DNA of 64,000 bases. Origin: an uncultured Bacillota bacterium. GTDB lineage: Bacteria; Bacillota_I; Bacilli_A; RFN20; CAG-826. The notes below the pieces were generated by a model. It did not search any database. It was not told where the DNA came from and worked only from the letters and a program-made list of their open reading frames with translations. The stretch is taken from positions 352,919 to 416,918 of the forward strand of contig OX437086.1 in assembly GCA_949299565.1 (NCBI GenBank). Direction: 5' to 3'. A program made the position numbers and the translations under genes. Shown piece by piece: positions 40,273 to 49,376 of this stretch. How positions within the stretch are numbered: the first letter of the stretch is position 1; each line of letters begins with the position of its first letter.

Positions 40273-42918
40273 ATGCCTGAGAAAAAGAAAGAAAGCGGAG
40301 AACTTACTCCGGAAGAGAAGAAAGAAGCCGCCGAAAAAGAGGTGGACTCTTTAGTCAAAAAGGCTTTGAAGGCTTTAGACGCCTTTGCCGATTTTGACCA
40401 AGCTAAAATCGATTACATCGTTGCAAAAATGTCGGTTGCCGGACTCGATCACCACGGCATTTTAGCGCGTAAAGCGATTGAAGAAACAAAGCGTGGCGCT
40501 TTCGAAGATAAAGCCACGAAGAATCTTTTTGCTTGCGAATACGTCGTCAATAATATGCGTCATTTAAAGACCGTTGGAATTATTGATGAAGATCCAGTTA
40601 CAGGGATTACAAAGATTGCCGAACCCGTCGGCGTTGTTGCTGGCATTACTCCTGTGACGAACCCGACCTCAACCGTTATTTTTAAATCGCTCATTTGCAT
40701 TAAAACCCGCAATCCAATCGTTTTTGCTTTCCATCCGGGTGCCCAAGAATGTTCAAAAGCCGCGGCCATCGTCATGCGCGATGCGGCTGTTGCGGCTGGT
40801 GCTCCAGAAAATTGCATTCAATGGATTGAACATCCATCGATGGATGCCACGACTGCTTTGATGCATCATCCGGGCGTGGCGACGATTTTAGCCACCGGCG
40901 GCAATTCGATGGTGCAAGCTGCTTATAGCTGCGGCAAACCAGCTCTCGGCGTTGGGGCTGGCAACGTTCCTTGCTATATCAATGAGAGTTGCGATAAAGA
41001 GCAAACAGTCAACGACGTCGTTCTCTCCAAGAGCTTCGATAACGGAATGATTTGCGCTTCTGAATCGGCAGTCTTCATCGACGAAAGCATTTATGAAGAA
41101 ATGAAGAAACTCTTCGCGCGCTTCCGAACATATTTTGCGTCGCCAGAGGAAACACGAAAACTCGAACAATATATGTTCGGCGTGACGAAAGGAAGTCCCG
41201 ATGTCGGAAATGCGAGACTCAATTCCAAAGTCGCGGGCATGAAGGCTGTTGAGATTGCGAGAAATGCTGGTTTCGAAATCCCTGAAGATACGATGGTCAT
41301 CGCTGTCGAGTTGAAGGAAGTCGGTCCTTCTGAACCTTTATCGCGGGAAAAACTTTCGCCAGTTCTCGGTTTCTATAAGGTCAAGAATTCTGAAGAAGGA
41401 TTTAAATTAGCTGAAAAAATGTTGGAATTCGGCGGCCTTGGTCATAGCGCGGCCATCCATTGTCACGATCAAAAGATGGCAGATGAATATGGCGATTACG
41501 TCAAAGCAATCCGTGTCATTTGGAATTCGCCTTCGACATTTGGTGGCATCGGCAACGTCTATAACTCCTTCTTGCCGTCTTTGACGCTCGGATGCGGTTC
41601 TTATGGTCACAACTCAGTGGCCGGGAACGTCTCAGCCGTCAACCTCTTAAATATCAAGCAAGTCGGAAAAAGGAGAAATACGATGCAGTGGTTTAAGGTG
41701 CCGCAAAAAATTTATTTTGAACGCAATTCCATTCAATATCTCAAATCCTGCAAGGATGTTGGAAAAGTTTTCATCGTTACAGACCGTTCGATGGTTGAAC
41801 TCGGTTTCTTGAATAAAATTATCGATGAACTCAATCAAAGAAGAAATCCAGTGACTTATCAATTATTCTCGGAAGTCGAGCCGGATCCGGATATTACGAC
41901 GATTCGCCGCGGCGTGGCTTTGATGAATGAATTTAAGCCAGACACGATCATTGCTTTAGGCGGCGGCTCACCGATGGATGCTGCGAAAGGCATGTGGATT
42001 TTCTATGAACATCCGGAAGTCAATTTCGATGATTTGAAACAGAAATTCATGGATATCCGGAAGCGGGCTTTCAAATATCCTGAACTCGGAAGAAAGAGCA
42101 AACTCATCTGCATTCCGACAACTTCCGGTACCGGCAGTGAAGTTACGCCGTTCGCGGTCATTTCCGATAAGGCAAACCTTAAGAAATATCCTTTGACCGA
42201 CTATTCTTTGACTCCGACGATCGCGATTGTCGATCCGGAGTTCACAACAAACTTGCCGCCGCGGAGCACGGCCGAGACCGGCATGGACGTTTTAACCCAT
42301 GCGATTGAAGCCTATGTTTCAGTTATGGCCTCAGATTATACGGATGGTTTAGCTCTCAACGCGATCAAACTCGTCTTCGAATACCTCCCGCGCGCTGTTA
42401 AAGACGGAAAGCACGATCTTAAAGCCCGTGAAAAAATGCACAATGCCGCGACGATTGCCGGTATGGCTTTCGCAAACGCCTTCTTAGGCATTGTCCACTC
42501 TTTGGCACATAAAATCGGAGCTGAATACCATTTAGTTCACGGTCGTTGCTGCGCAATCCTTCTTCCACACGTTATTCGTTATAACGGAACAATGCCGACT
42601 AAACTTTCAGTGTGGCCGAAGTACGAGGAATATCAAGCCGATCGCAAGTATCAAGATATCTTGCGCGTGATTGGCGTTGATTGCCCGGATGCCAGCAAGG
42701 CTGGCGATATCTTAGCCAATAAAGTTCTTGAACTCGGCAAAGAAATCGGCATCGACATGAACTTCAATTCATTAGTGCCGGATGAAGCGACTTGGGAAAA
42801 GAATTTAGAGAGCATTGCCTATCTTGCTTATGAAGATCAGTGCACGCCTCCTAACCCCCGTGTCCCGCTTATTACGGAACTTATGGATATCATGCGCGCT
42901 GCTTATAAAGGAAACTAA
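40273..42918 (+). CDS. adhE: bifunctional acetaldehyde-CoA/alcohol dehydrogenase AdhE
   Basis: AdhE reduces acetyl-CoA to acetaldehyde and then ethanol, re-oxidising two NADH. The 881-residue protein has the aldehyde dehydrogenase half with the catalytic Cys in NGMICASESAVF (about residue 260). A linker leads to an iron-dependent alcohol dehydrogenase half with IALGGGSPMDAAKG (about 560) and the metal His residues in TGMDVLTHAIEAYVS and FLGIVHSLAHKIGA. The ATG at 40273 follows GGAGGAATAAAG. A longer in-frame reading from 40144 lies wholly in rex. It is translationally close to rex and to hfsA (2 bp gaps). Confidence 0.97.
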   Translation: MPEKKKESGELTPEEKKEAAEKEVDSLVKKALKALDAFADFDQAKIDYIVAKMSVAGLDHHGILARKAIEETKRGAFEDKATKNLFACEYVVNNMRHLKTVGIIDEDPVTGITKIAEPVGVVAGITPVTNPTSTVIFKSLICIKTRNPIVFAFHPGAQECSKAAAIVMRDAAVAAGAPENCIQWIEHPSMDATTALMHHPGVATILATGGNSMVQAAYSCGKPALGVGAGNVPCYINESCDKEQTVNDVVLSKSFDNGMICASESAVFIDESIYEEMKKLFARFRTYFASPEETRKLEQYMFGVTKGSPDVGNARLNSKVAGMKAVEIARNAGFEIPEDTMVIAVELKEVGPSEPLSREKLSPVLGFYKVKNSEEGFKLAEKMLEFGGLGHSAAIHCHDQKMADEYGDYVKAIRVIWNSPSTFGGIGNVYNSFLPSLTLGCGSYGHNSVAGNVSAVNLLNIKQVGKRRNTMQWFKVPQKIYFERNSIQYLKSCKDVGKVFIVTDRSMVELGFLNKIIDELNQRRNPVTYQLFSEVEPDPDITTIRRGVALMNEFKPDTIIALGGGSPMDAAKGMWIFYEHPEVNFDDLKQKFMDIRKRAFKYPELGRKSKLICIPTTSGTGSEVTPFAVISDKANLKKYPLTDYSLTPTIAIVDPEFTTNLPPRSTAETGMDVLTHAIEAYVSVMASDYTDGLALNAIKLVFEYLPRAVKDGKHDLKAREKMHNAATIAGMAFANAFLGIVHSLAHKIGAEYHLVHGRCCAILLPHVIRYNGTMPTKLSVWPKYEEYQADRKYQDILRVIGVDCPDASKAGDILANKVLELGKEIGIDMNFNSLVPDEATWEKNLESIAYLAYEDQCTPPNPRVPLITELMDIMRAAYKGN

Positions 42919-42920
42919 TT

Positions 42921-43169
42921 ATGTTATCGGTCGCTATTTGTGTTGGTTCCTCGTGCCACTTAAAAGGTTCGCATGAGGTGATTGAAGCCTTTCGTACAGA
43001 GGTTAAAAAACATCATCTTGAGGAGAAAGTTGAATTAAAAGCAGCTTTTTGCCTAGGCAAATGCGGCTATGACGGTGTCTCTGTCAAGGTCGGTGAGGAA
43101 GTCCTCACCGGCCTCACACCGGAAAAAGTTCCTGCCTTTTTCGAAGAAGTAGTTCTTCCGCGAGTCTAA
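42921..43169 (+). CDS. hfsA: thioredoxin-like [2Fe-2S] ferredoxin, HfsA/NuoE-C type
   Basis: An 82-residue protein like the C-terminal half of NuoE. The cluster Cys are in CVGSSCHLKGS (C-x4-C, about residues 7-12) and FCLGKCGYD (C-x3-C, about 44-48), the spacing of thioredoxin-fold [2Fe-2S] ferredoxins. As the first hydrogenase-linked gene, it corresponds to HfsA of the hfsABCD operons known from Thermoanaerobacterium and related clostridia. It probably passes electrons within the redox module. It starts 2 bp after adhE. Confidence 0.87.
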   Translation: MLSVAICVGSSCHLKGSHEVIEAFRTEVKKHHLEEKVELKAAFCLGKCGYDGVSVKVGEEVLTGLTPEKVPAFFEEVVLPRV

Positions 43170-43172
43170 AAG

Positions 43173-44861
43173 ATGACACACGTTTTAACAAGTCGCGAAA
43201 ACGATTGCCGAAGTTGCTATAAATGTATCCGTTCTTGCCCGACGAAATCGATTTCTTTTCATGATGGACAAGCGCGGATTATTTTTGATGAGTGCGTTCT
43301 TTGCGGCAAATGCTATTTGGTTTGCCCTCAGCACTGCAAAATCATTCGTTCTGATCTAGAGAGGGCTAAAGCTTTGATCGATGAAGGAGAGGAAGTTTAT
43401 GCTTCTTTGGCCCCGTCTTTTCGCCGCGTCTTTCCCGAAAGCGCTTTTCCAGAAGTGCGGAAGGCTCTTTTACAGTTAGGTTTTAAGGATGTCGAAGAGA
43501 CTGCGATCGGGGCGACAATTGTTAAAAAACGATATGATGAGATTGCCTCAACCGGAGAAATGGATGTCATCATTTCAACATGCTGTCATTCGATAAACCT
43601 CTTGGTCGAAAAGCATTATCCGGAATTGACTAAATATTTGGCTCCGGTTCTTTCTCCGATGTTGATGCATGGGGAAGATCTCAAGAAACGTCACCCGAAT
43701 GCAAAGGTGGTTTTCTTAGGTCCTTGTATTTCGAAGAAAAACGAAATTGAGCTATATCCCGGCAAAATCGACGTCGTTTTAACGTTTTTAGAATTGAAGG
43801 AATGGCTTGAGAGCCAAAACATTCAAGTTGAAAAGTCGCGTTCTGAAGACCAAAAAGAAGAATCTAAAGCTCGTTTATTTCCCGTCGAAGGAGGAATTCT
43901 CGCGACGATGGAACGAAAGGCTAAAGATTATCAATATATGGCAATCGGCGGAATGGAAGACGCTTTATCGACGTTGGAGGATTTAAAAAACGGAAAGATT
44001 CATCATGCCTTTTTAGAGATGTCTGCTTGTTCTGGCTCTTGCGTCAACGGTCCCGCGACTGGTGAGGGCAGCTGGGTATCCTCTACGCTTTTAACACGGA
44101 AACAAGCTGGCAAAAAAGATTTTGCCGTCGCTTCTTATAGCGAAGAGGAAGTCAAACAGCGTTTCTTCTCTTTCAGTTTGCCTCATCATGAACATAGTGA
44201 GGAAGAAATTGCTTCTATCTTAAAAAAGATCGGAAAAAGAAGCGCGAAAGATGAACTTAATTGTTCTTCTTGCGGCTATCCAACGTGCCGCGCGAAAGCC
44301 CTTGCTGTTTTGGATGGCAAAGCTTCTTTAGAAATGTGTCTCCCTTATTTGATGGATAAAGCCACTTCGCTCGGAAACACAGTTGTTGAAGGGTCTGACA
44401 ATGCGATTATCGTTCTCAACGAAGAACTAGAAATTCAATTGGCCAACCCGTGCTTAGTCAGTTTAGTGGGCGCGAAGGACGCGAGCGATTTAAAAGGGAA
44501 ACCGGTCAACGCTTTGATGGATCCCGAACCTTTTGCCTTAGCTTTAGCGGGCACTCCGATCCGTTCAAAGAAGATTTATTTGCCAGAATACGAGAAATAT
44601 TTAGAAGCCAGCATTTCTTATGACGAACGTTTCCATGTTATCGTCGCGATAATGCGCGACGTGACCGAAGAAGTGCGAAAAAAAGAGCATCAAAAGGAAA
44701 TCACCTTAAAAACTGCGGAGATTACCTCTGAAGTTATTGAAAAGAACATGCGGGCGGTGCAAGAAATCGCTTCGCTTCTTGGCGAATCAACCGCCGAAAC
44801 GAAATTGGCGCTTACAAAACTTCAAGAAGCTCTTGCAAGGGATAACGACAATGGGGATTGA
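43173..44861 (+). CDS. hfsB: [FeFe]-hydrogenase-like sensory protein with PAS domain (HfsB/HydS type)
   Basis: A 562-residue protein with a ferredoxin domain at the N-terminus (CRSCYKCIRSCP and CVLCGKCYLVCP, two [4Fe-4S], residues 12-52). A hydrogenase H-cluster domain follows (about 70-300) with STCCHSINLL, LGPCISKKNEI and SACSGSCVNGP. Then comes a CSSCGYPTCRAKALAVLDGK Fe-S motif (about 365-385) and a PAS domain (about 400-500), ending in a coiled region. This layout is that of the putative H2-sensing group C proteins (HydS; HfsB in hfs operons). STCCH replaces the TSCCP of catalytic enzymes. It overlaps hfsC by 11 bp, fitting a sensor-phosphatase pair. Confidence 0.9.
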   Translation: MTHVLTSRENDCRSCYKCIRSCPTKSISFHDGQARIIFDECVLCGKCYLVCPQHCKIIRSDLERAKALIDEGEEVYASLAPSFRRVFPESAFPEVRKALLQLGFKDVEETAIGATIVKKRYDEIASTGEMDVIISTCCHSINLLVEKHYPELTKYLAPVLSPMLMHGEDLKKRHPNAKVVFLGPCISKKNEIELYPGKIDVVLTFLELKEWLESQNIQVEKSRSEDQKEESKARLFPVEGGILATMERKAKDYQYMAIGGMEDALSTLEDLKNGKIHHAFLEMSACSGSCVNGPATGEGSWVSSTLLTRKQAGKKDFAVASYSEEEVKQRFFSFSLPHHEHSEEEIASILKKIGKRSAKDELNCSSCGYPTCRAKALAVLDGKASLEMCLPYLMDKATSLGNTVVEGSDNAIIVLNEELEIQLANPCLVSLVGAKDASDLKGKPVNALMDPEPFALALAGTPIRSKKIYLPEYEKYLEASISYDERFHVIVAIMRDVTEEVRKKEHQKEITLKTAEITSEVIEKNMRAVQEIASLLGESTAETKLALTKLQEALARDNDNGD

Positions 44862-46032
44862 AGCCACAGAGTTAGAAATCGGATACCTTTCTCTCAATAA
44901 GAAAGGGGAGGAACTGTGCGGCGATCACGTTGAGACGATTATGGGTAAAAACGGCGATGCGACCGCTGTTTTGGCTGATGGCTTAGGAAGCGGAGTCCAA
45001 GCCAACATCCTTTCAACGCTCACAAGTTCGATGCTTTCGAAAATGATTGAAGGCGGGCTTTCGCTTGAAGAGAGCGTCTCTTCGATTATGCGGACGCTTC
45101 CGGTCGCCAAAAATCGCGGGAACGTCGCCTATTCAACCTTTACGATTGTGAAGGTTAATCCAGACTTTTCCTATGTTCTTTATAATTATGACAATCCCGA
45201 ACCATTATTGATTAGAGATGGGCAAGAAAAGAAACTTCGCTTTCGGAAGATGATGATTGAAGGAAAAAACATCGAAATCGCCGAAGGCGTTCTCCTAAAG
45301 AACGATGCCTTAATCTTGATGTCTGACGGTGTGATTTTTGCGGGCGTTGGTGAAACGCTCAACTTCGGGTGGACACGGAAAGAAGTCGGAGAATACATGT
45401 GCGGGCTCTTCGACAAAAGTGTTTCCGCAAAAAATTTAGCAACTATCTTGGTAGATAGGGCTGATGTTCTGTATAATCATCGCCCGGGGGATGATACAAC
45501 ATCTCTCGTGATTCGTCGTCGTCCGCGCGTGAATGTCAATCTCTTGGTGGGACCGGCTTCTAACCCCGATGATGATGAAAAAATGATGGGTCTTTTTTTC
45601 CGCAAAGAGGGGAAGCATTTGATTTCAGGAGGAACGACCGCTAAAGTCGCTTCGCGTTATCTTGGAAAGAAAATTACCGGAACTCTCAATTACCCTGATC
45701 CAGAGATTCCGCCGATTTCCCACATTGAAGGCGTCGATTTGGTCACCGAGGGCGTCATAACGCTCAATCGCGTGGTCGAATTAGCGAAGAATTATTTGAA
45801 TCGCAATGATGCTTACTTTACGTGGTCTTTTCAAGATGATGGCGCTTCGCTTTTAGCGAAGACGCTCTTTGAAGAAGCGACCGACATTGCTTTCTTTGTT
45901 GGCTGCGCTGTCAATGCCGCCCATCAAGATCCAAAACTCGGGATTTCAATTTCAACGAAAATGCAATTGGTTGACGAATTGACTAAATCCTTAAAAGCCA
46001 TGGGCAAACACATTCGTGTGGCGTATTTCTAG
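44851..46032 (+). CDS. hfsC: SpoIIE-type PP2C serine phosphatase (HfsC)
   Basis: A 393-residue protein with a SpoIIE/RsbU-like PP2C domain (about residues 10-220). It has TAVLADGLGSGVQAN (the ADGxGxG metal motif, about 35-49), LILMSDGV and HRPGDDTTSLVI. The C-terminal ~170 residues are not recognised. The ATG at 44851 was chosen because the upstream frame lies inside hfsB. Its place between the PAS-hydrogenase sensor and the hydrogenase matches HfsC and suggests that H2 or redox signals change phosphorylation of an unknown target; no kinase or anti-sigma partner is nearby. Confidence 0.88.
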   Translation: MGIEATELEIGYLSLNKKGEELCGDHVETIMGKNGDATAVLADGLGSGVQANILSTLTSSMLSKMIEGGLSLEESVSSIMRTLPVAKNRGNVAYSTFTIVKVNPDFSYVLYNYDNPEPLLIRDGQEKKLRFRKMMIEGKNIEIAEGVLLKNDALILMSDGVIFAGVGETLNFGWTRKEVGEYMCGLFDKSVSAKNLATILVDRADVLYNHRPGDDTTSLVIRRRPRVNVNLLVGPASNPDDDEKMMGLFFRKEGKHLISGGTTAKVASRYLGKKITGTLNYPDPEIPPISHIEGVDLVTEGVITLNRVVELAKNYLNRNDAYFTWSFQDDGASLLAKTLFEEATDIAFFVGCAVNAAHQDPKLGISISTKMQLVDELTKSLKAMGKHIRVAYF

Positions 46033-46044
46033 GAGGCTGAACTG

Positions 46045-47490
46045 ATGATTGGAAAATTTGATACAAAAGTTCAAGAACTTAAATACCAGGTTCTGAAAGA
46101 GGTGGCTCGTTCATATGTGAGAGGAACGCTGAACCAAGACATTTTAAAAATTCCTGAGATGATTTCTCCGGGGCCTAAACCGACGATGCGCTGCTGCATT
46201 TATAAGGAGCGAGCCATCGTCATTGATCGCATTCAATTAGCGATGGGCGGCGATAAGCAAAATAAAAACATTCTTGAAGTTTTGCCTTCCGCTTGCGATC
46301 AATGCCCGATTGGAGGCATTCAAGTCACAGATGCTTGCCGCGGCTGCTTGGCGCATCGTTGCGAAAGCGCTTGTCGCTTAAAAGCCATTTCTTTTGATGA
46401 GAATCTTAGAGCACATATCGACAAAAGCAAATGCGTCAATTGCGGACTTTGTCTCAAGGCTTGTCCTTTCGAAGCTATCGTCAATCACAAAAGACCATGT
46501 GAAGCTGCTTGCAAAGTCGGAGCAATTCATATGCGTGAAGATCGAATCAGCGAAATCGATGAGGAAAAGTGCACGCGTTGCGGAGCCTGCTCCTATATGT
46601 GTCCGTTCGGGGCAATCATGGATAAGAGTTTTATTCTTCCGTGCCTTGACCTTTTAAAAGATGCAAAAGAAGGCAAAAGCCATGTTTACATGGTAATCGC
46701 TCCTTCGATTTCTTCGCAGTTCCATTACGCGAAATTAGGGCAGGTTATATCCGGTATCCAAAAACTCGGCTTCCATTCTGTCGTTGAAGCGGCTTTAGGC
46801 GCGGATATGGTGGCTTATGATGAAGCCAAAGAATTAGCAGAAAAGGGTTTCCTCTTCTCTTCTTGCTGTCCGGCATTCGTTGAATACATTAGACATTCTT
46901 TCCCCGATTTAGCGGAGCATATTTCGCATAACCTTTCTCCGATGGCGAGAATTGCAAAATATATCAAAGAGACGGATCCGACAGGCAAAGTCGTTTTCGC
47001 CGGTCCTTGCATCGCTAAAAAGATGGAGATTGATCGCGAAGATTCTTCGCCATATATCGATTGTGTCATCACATTCGAAGAACTTCAAGCTTTGATCGAT
47101 GCGATGGATATCGATTTAGCGTCCCTCGATGAAAAGCCGCTTGATAATGCTTCATATTATGGTCGGATTTTTGCCCGTTCTGGCGGTTTAACCGATGCGG
47201 TCAAAGAAGCTTTGGAAGAACAAAATTCGACTTTTGAAGTTAAGCCATTTTCGGCTTCGGGACTTCAAGATTGCAAAACCGCTTTGATGCAGGCTCGCAA
47301 AAAAACAAATACTTGGAACTTTTTGGAAGGCATGGCTTGCGTTGGCGGTTGTATCGGAGGACCATGTTGCCTCACTCATGAGGTACGCGACGCGGCCTCG
47401 GTTGATAAATATGGCCATGAATCCAAAGAGACGACGATTAAAGGCGCGATCTCTTCAGTGTTAGCGCTTAAAGACTTCAACACCAAATAA
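46045..47490 (+). CDS. hfsD: [FeFe] hydrogenase, HfsD type
   Basis: A 481-residue hydrogenase. The N-terminal part has several Cys groups (MRCCIY, SACDQCP, DACRGCLAHRC) and two clear [4Fe-4S] motifs (CVNCGLCLKACP, about residues 132-143; CTRCGACSYMCP, about 177-188). The H-cluster domain has all four ligand Cys: FSSCCPAFVEY (L1), FAGPCIAKKMEID (L2) and EGMACVGGCIGGP (L3). L1 keeps the double Cys used in catalysis, but L2 has AGPC in place of MPC, as in group B/HfsD-like enzymes. It likely makes or uses H2 with ferredoxin. The maturases HydE, HydF and HydG are not in the window. Confidence 0.93.
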   Translation: MIGKFDTKVQELKYQVLKEVARSYVRGTLNQDILKIPEMISPGPKPTMRCCIYKERAIVIDRIQLAMGGDKQNKNILEVLPSACDQCPIGGIQVTDACRGCLAHRCESACRLKAISFDENLRAHIDKSKCVNCGLCLKACPFEAIVNHKRPCEAACKVGAIHMREDRISEIDEEKCTRCGACSYMCPFGAIMDKSFILPCLDLLKDAKEGKSHVYMVIAPSISSQFHYAKLGQVISGIQKLGFHSVVEAALGADMVAYDEAKELAEKGFLFSSCCPAFVEYIRHSFPDLAEHISHNLSPMARIAKYIKETDPTGKVVFAGPCIAKKMEIDREDSSPYIDCVITFEELQALIDAMDIDLASLDEKPLDNASYYGRIFARSGGLTDAVKEALEEQNSTFEVKPFSASGLQDCKTALMQARKKTNTWNFLEGMACVGGCIGGPCCLTHEVRDAASVDKYGHESKETTIKGAISSVLALKDFNTK

Positions 47491-47506
47491 TCTTGCGCAC
47501 TATTTT

Positions 47507-47544
47507 GACTATTTGCCAATTTAACGGACAAATAGTCTTTTTTT
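47507..47544 (+). terminator. rex-adhE-hfs operon terminator
   Basis: GACTATTTG (47507-47515) and CAAATAGTC (47529-47537), a perfect 9-bp stem, then seven T. It closes the roughly 7.9-kb operon. Confidence 0.93.
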
Positions 47545-47593
47545 GTCGAAAGAGAATACAATCTAGTTACAAGTCCAATAGTAGGAGAATTTT

Positions 47594-48169
47594 ATGAAAA
47601 CAATCAAAGACAAGGAACTTCTCGTCGGCGCGGATTTTGCCGGCTACCCCCTCAAGGAAGCGGTTGTTGCCCATTTAAAGGCCAAGGGTTGGAAAATCAC
47701 CGATGTCGGTGTTAAATCGCCTGACGATAACGACACTGAAAATATGTTCCACCGAGTTGGTTTGAGAGTCGGAGCGATGATTTCTGAAGGTGAATTCGAA
47801 AGAGCGCTTATCTTCTGCGGTACCGGAATGGGCATTCATATCGCTGCTTCTAAGTGCCCACATGTCATGGCTGGCGTTGTTGAATCGGTTCCGGCTGCTT
47901 TAAGAGCGATTACCGGAAACGGCGTCAATGTCTTAGCGATGGGCGCTTTCTATGTGGCTCCTCAAATGGGATGCGATATCGCTGATGCTTATCTTTCTCA
48001 TAATTTAGGCGATGGTTATGAGTGGTGGAAAAACTTCTATGAGTTCCACAAATTAGCGATTGATGAATTAGAAGCGTTCGATTATGAAACCTATAAGAAG
48101 AACGGCTTTAAGATGAAGCACCTCGGCGATTACGATCTCACGTTAGAGACAAAGCCTGACGATAAATAA
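47594..48169 (+). CDS. RpiB/LacAB-family sugar-phosphate isomerase
   Basis: A 191-residue protein of the RpiB/LacA/LacB fold. Marks are LLVGADFAGYPLKEAVVAHL (about residues 9-28), the active-site loop FCGTGMGIHIAASK (about 75-88, with the Cys of RpiB), and NVLAMGAFYVAP. It is longer than typical RpiB (~150) by a C-terminal segment rich in Tyr and Trp, so it may act on another sugar phosphate. It is monocistronic with AGGAG and its own terminator. Confidence 0.85.
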   Translation: MKTIKDKELLVGADFAGYPLKEAVVAHLKAKGWKITDVGVKSPDDNDTENMFHRVGLRVGAMISEGEFERALIFCGTGMGIHIAASKCPHVMAGVVESVPAALRAITGNGVNVLAMGAFYVAPQMGCDIADAYLSHNLGDGYEWWKNFYEFHKLAIDELEAFDYETYKKNGFKMKHLGDYDLTLETKPDDK

Positions 48170-48183
48170 GGAAAGTAAAAAAT

Positions 48184-48212
48184 AAGGAGTGAGCCGTGCC
48201 TCACTCCTTTTT
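48184..48212 (+). terminator. terminator of the RpiB-family gene
   Basis: AAGGAGTGAG-CCGTGC-CTCACTCCTT followed by T; 10-bp stem. Confidence 0.92.
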
Positions 48213-48263
48213 GTTTCAATCTCAATAACCTTGCAAAAAACCAATATATTAAGTGCTTTTAAA

Positions 48264-49364
48264 TTATGAAGCAAAATATTCCGCGATTTTGTGCATTCTC
48301 TCCATTTGTTCGACTTTAAACGGGCATCTTTGATTGCAGTGTCCGCAAGATAAACAATTTTCTGCTTTGATTTTAAGTTTGGAATAATGATTATGCGCCA
48401 TCTTATCGCCCGCTAAAGAGAGGTCGTAATATTTATTGACAAGGCCGATATCAATTCCGGCGGGACATGGCTCGCAGTGGTTGCAATAAACGCAATTTCC
48501 GAGGAGTTTCGGGGCGCTGAATTGACTGATGAGAGAATAGTCTTTTTCACTCTTGCTGGCGTTAAGAAAGTGGAGCAAATCCTTTAAATCATTGAGGCTT
48601 CGTACGCCAGGCACCGCGCTTAAGACCGCCGGACGATCCAAAACATAGGCTAAACATTGTTCTTTGCTTAAAGCTTTTTTGAAAGGTGAGGTTCGTTCGC
48701 TTAATAACTGGCCTCCATTGAAAGGTTTCATGACAGAAATACCGACGCCTTCGGCTTCGCAGCGGCGGAAAAGATTGCTGCGCTCTTCTAAGCTGCCAAT
48801 GCCGTAATCATCGCCTTGCTCGAAGTCATAGGCAGCGTTGATGCTGAACATCATCATGTCCATGATTCCGATATCTAAAAGTTTATGAGCGACCGCAGGC
48901 GTGTGTGAGGAAAAGCCTAGATGTTTGATAAGTCCTTGATTTTTAAGGGAAACAACATATTTGAGGATGCCGTTTTTCTGAATCTCTTCCAAATCATTTT
49001 CATCATCGATGCAGTGCAAGAAGCCGAAAGGAATTGTTTTGACACCCAAAAGTTTATATTCCCAAGCAAAAGTTTCTTGAATCCTTTTAAGATTTCGTGA
49101 CCATTCGTATTCGCCGTTTTTCTTATAGACCGCGCCGAAATGGAGTTGAAAATAAACTTCATTGTTATTCTCTTTAAGTGCTTCTCCGAAAGGTTTATAA
49201 ACGCTAGCGCCGCCCGCGCAAAGATCAAAAAAGTTGATGCCGTTTTTAAGCGCTTCTTTGATAATGGCTTTAATCTCATCTTCATTCGCGTTTTGTAACG
49301 AGGCGCTCCCTAAACCGAGGACGCTCAATTCCTCATTTCCGTGTGGCAGTTTTCGCTTTTCCAT
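48264..49364 (-). CDS. aldo/keto reductase with C-terminal ferredoxin-like domain
   Basis: A 366-residue predicted oxidoreductase. The N-terminal ~290 residues are an aldo/keto reductase barrel (LSVLGLGSASLQNA; GINFFDLCAG with the catalytic Asp; LGFSSHTP). The C-terminus carries CVYCNHCEPCP and CLSCGHCNQRCP, two Fe-S motifs as in the YghZ-unlike Fe-S aldo/keto reductases common in anaerobes. ATG 49364 follows TTGGAGA; the first in-frame codon (TTG at 49376) is part of that site. The substrate is not predictable. Confidence 0.9.
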   Translation of the reverse strand: MEKRKLPHGNEELSVLGLGSASLQNANEDEIKAIIKEALKNGINFFDLCAGGASVYKPFGEALKENNNEVYFQLHFGAVYKKNGEYEWSRNLKRIQETFAWEYKLLGVKTIPFGFLHCIDDENDLEEIQKNGILKYVVSLKNQGLIKHLGFSSHTPAVAHKLLDIGIMDMMMFSINAAYDFEQGDDYGIGSLEERSNLFRRCEAEGVGISVMKPFNGGQLLSERTSPFKKALSKEQCLAYVLDRPAVLSAVPGVRSLNDLKDLLHFLNASKSEKDYSLISQFSAPKLLGNCVYCNHCEPCPAGIDIGLVNKYYDLSLAGDKMAHNHYSKLKIKAENCLSCGHCNQRCPFKVEQMERMHKIAEYFAS

Positions 49365-49376
49365 AAGATTCTCCAA

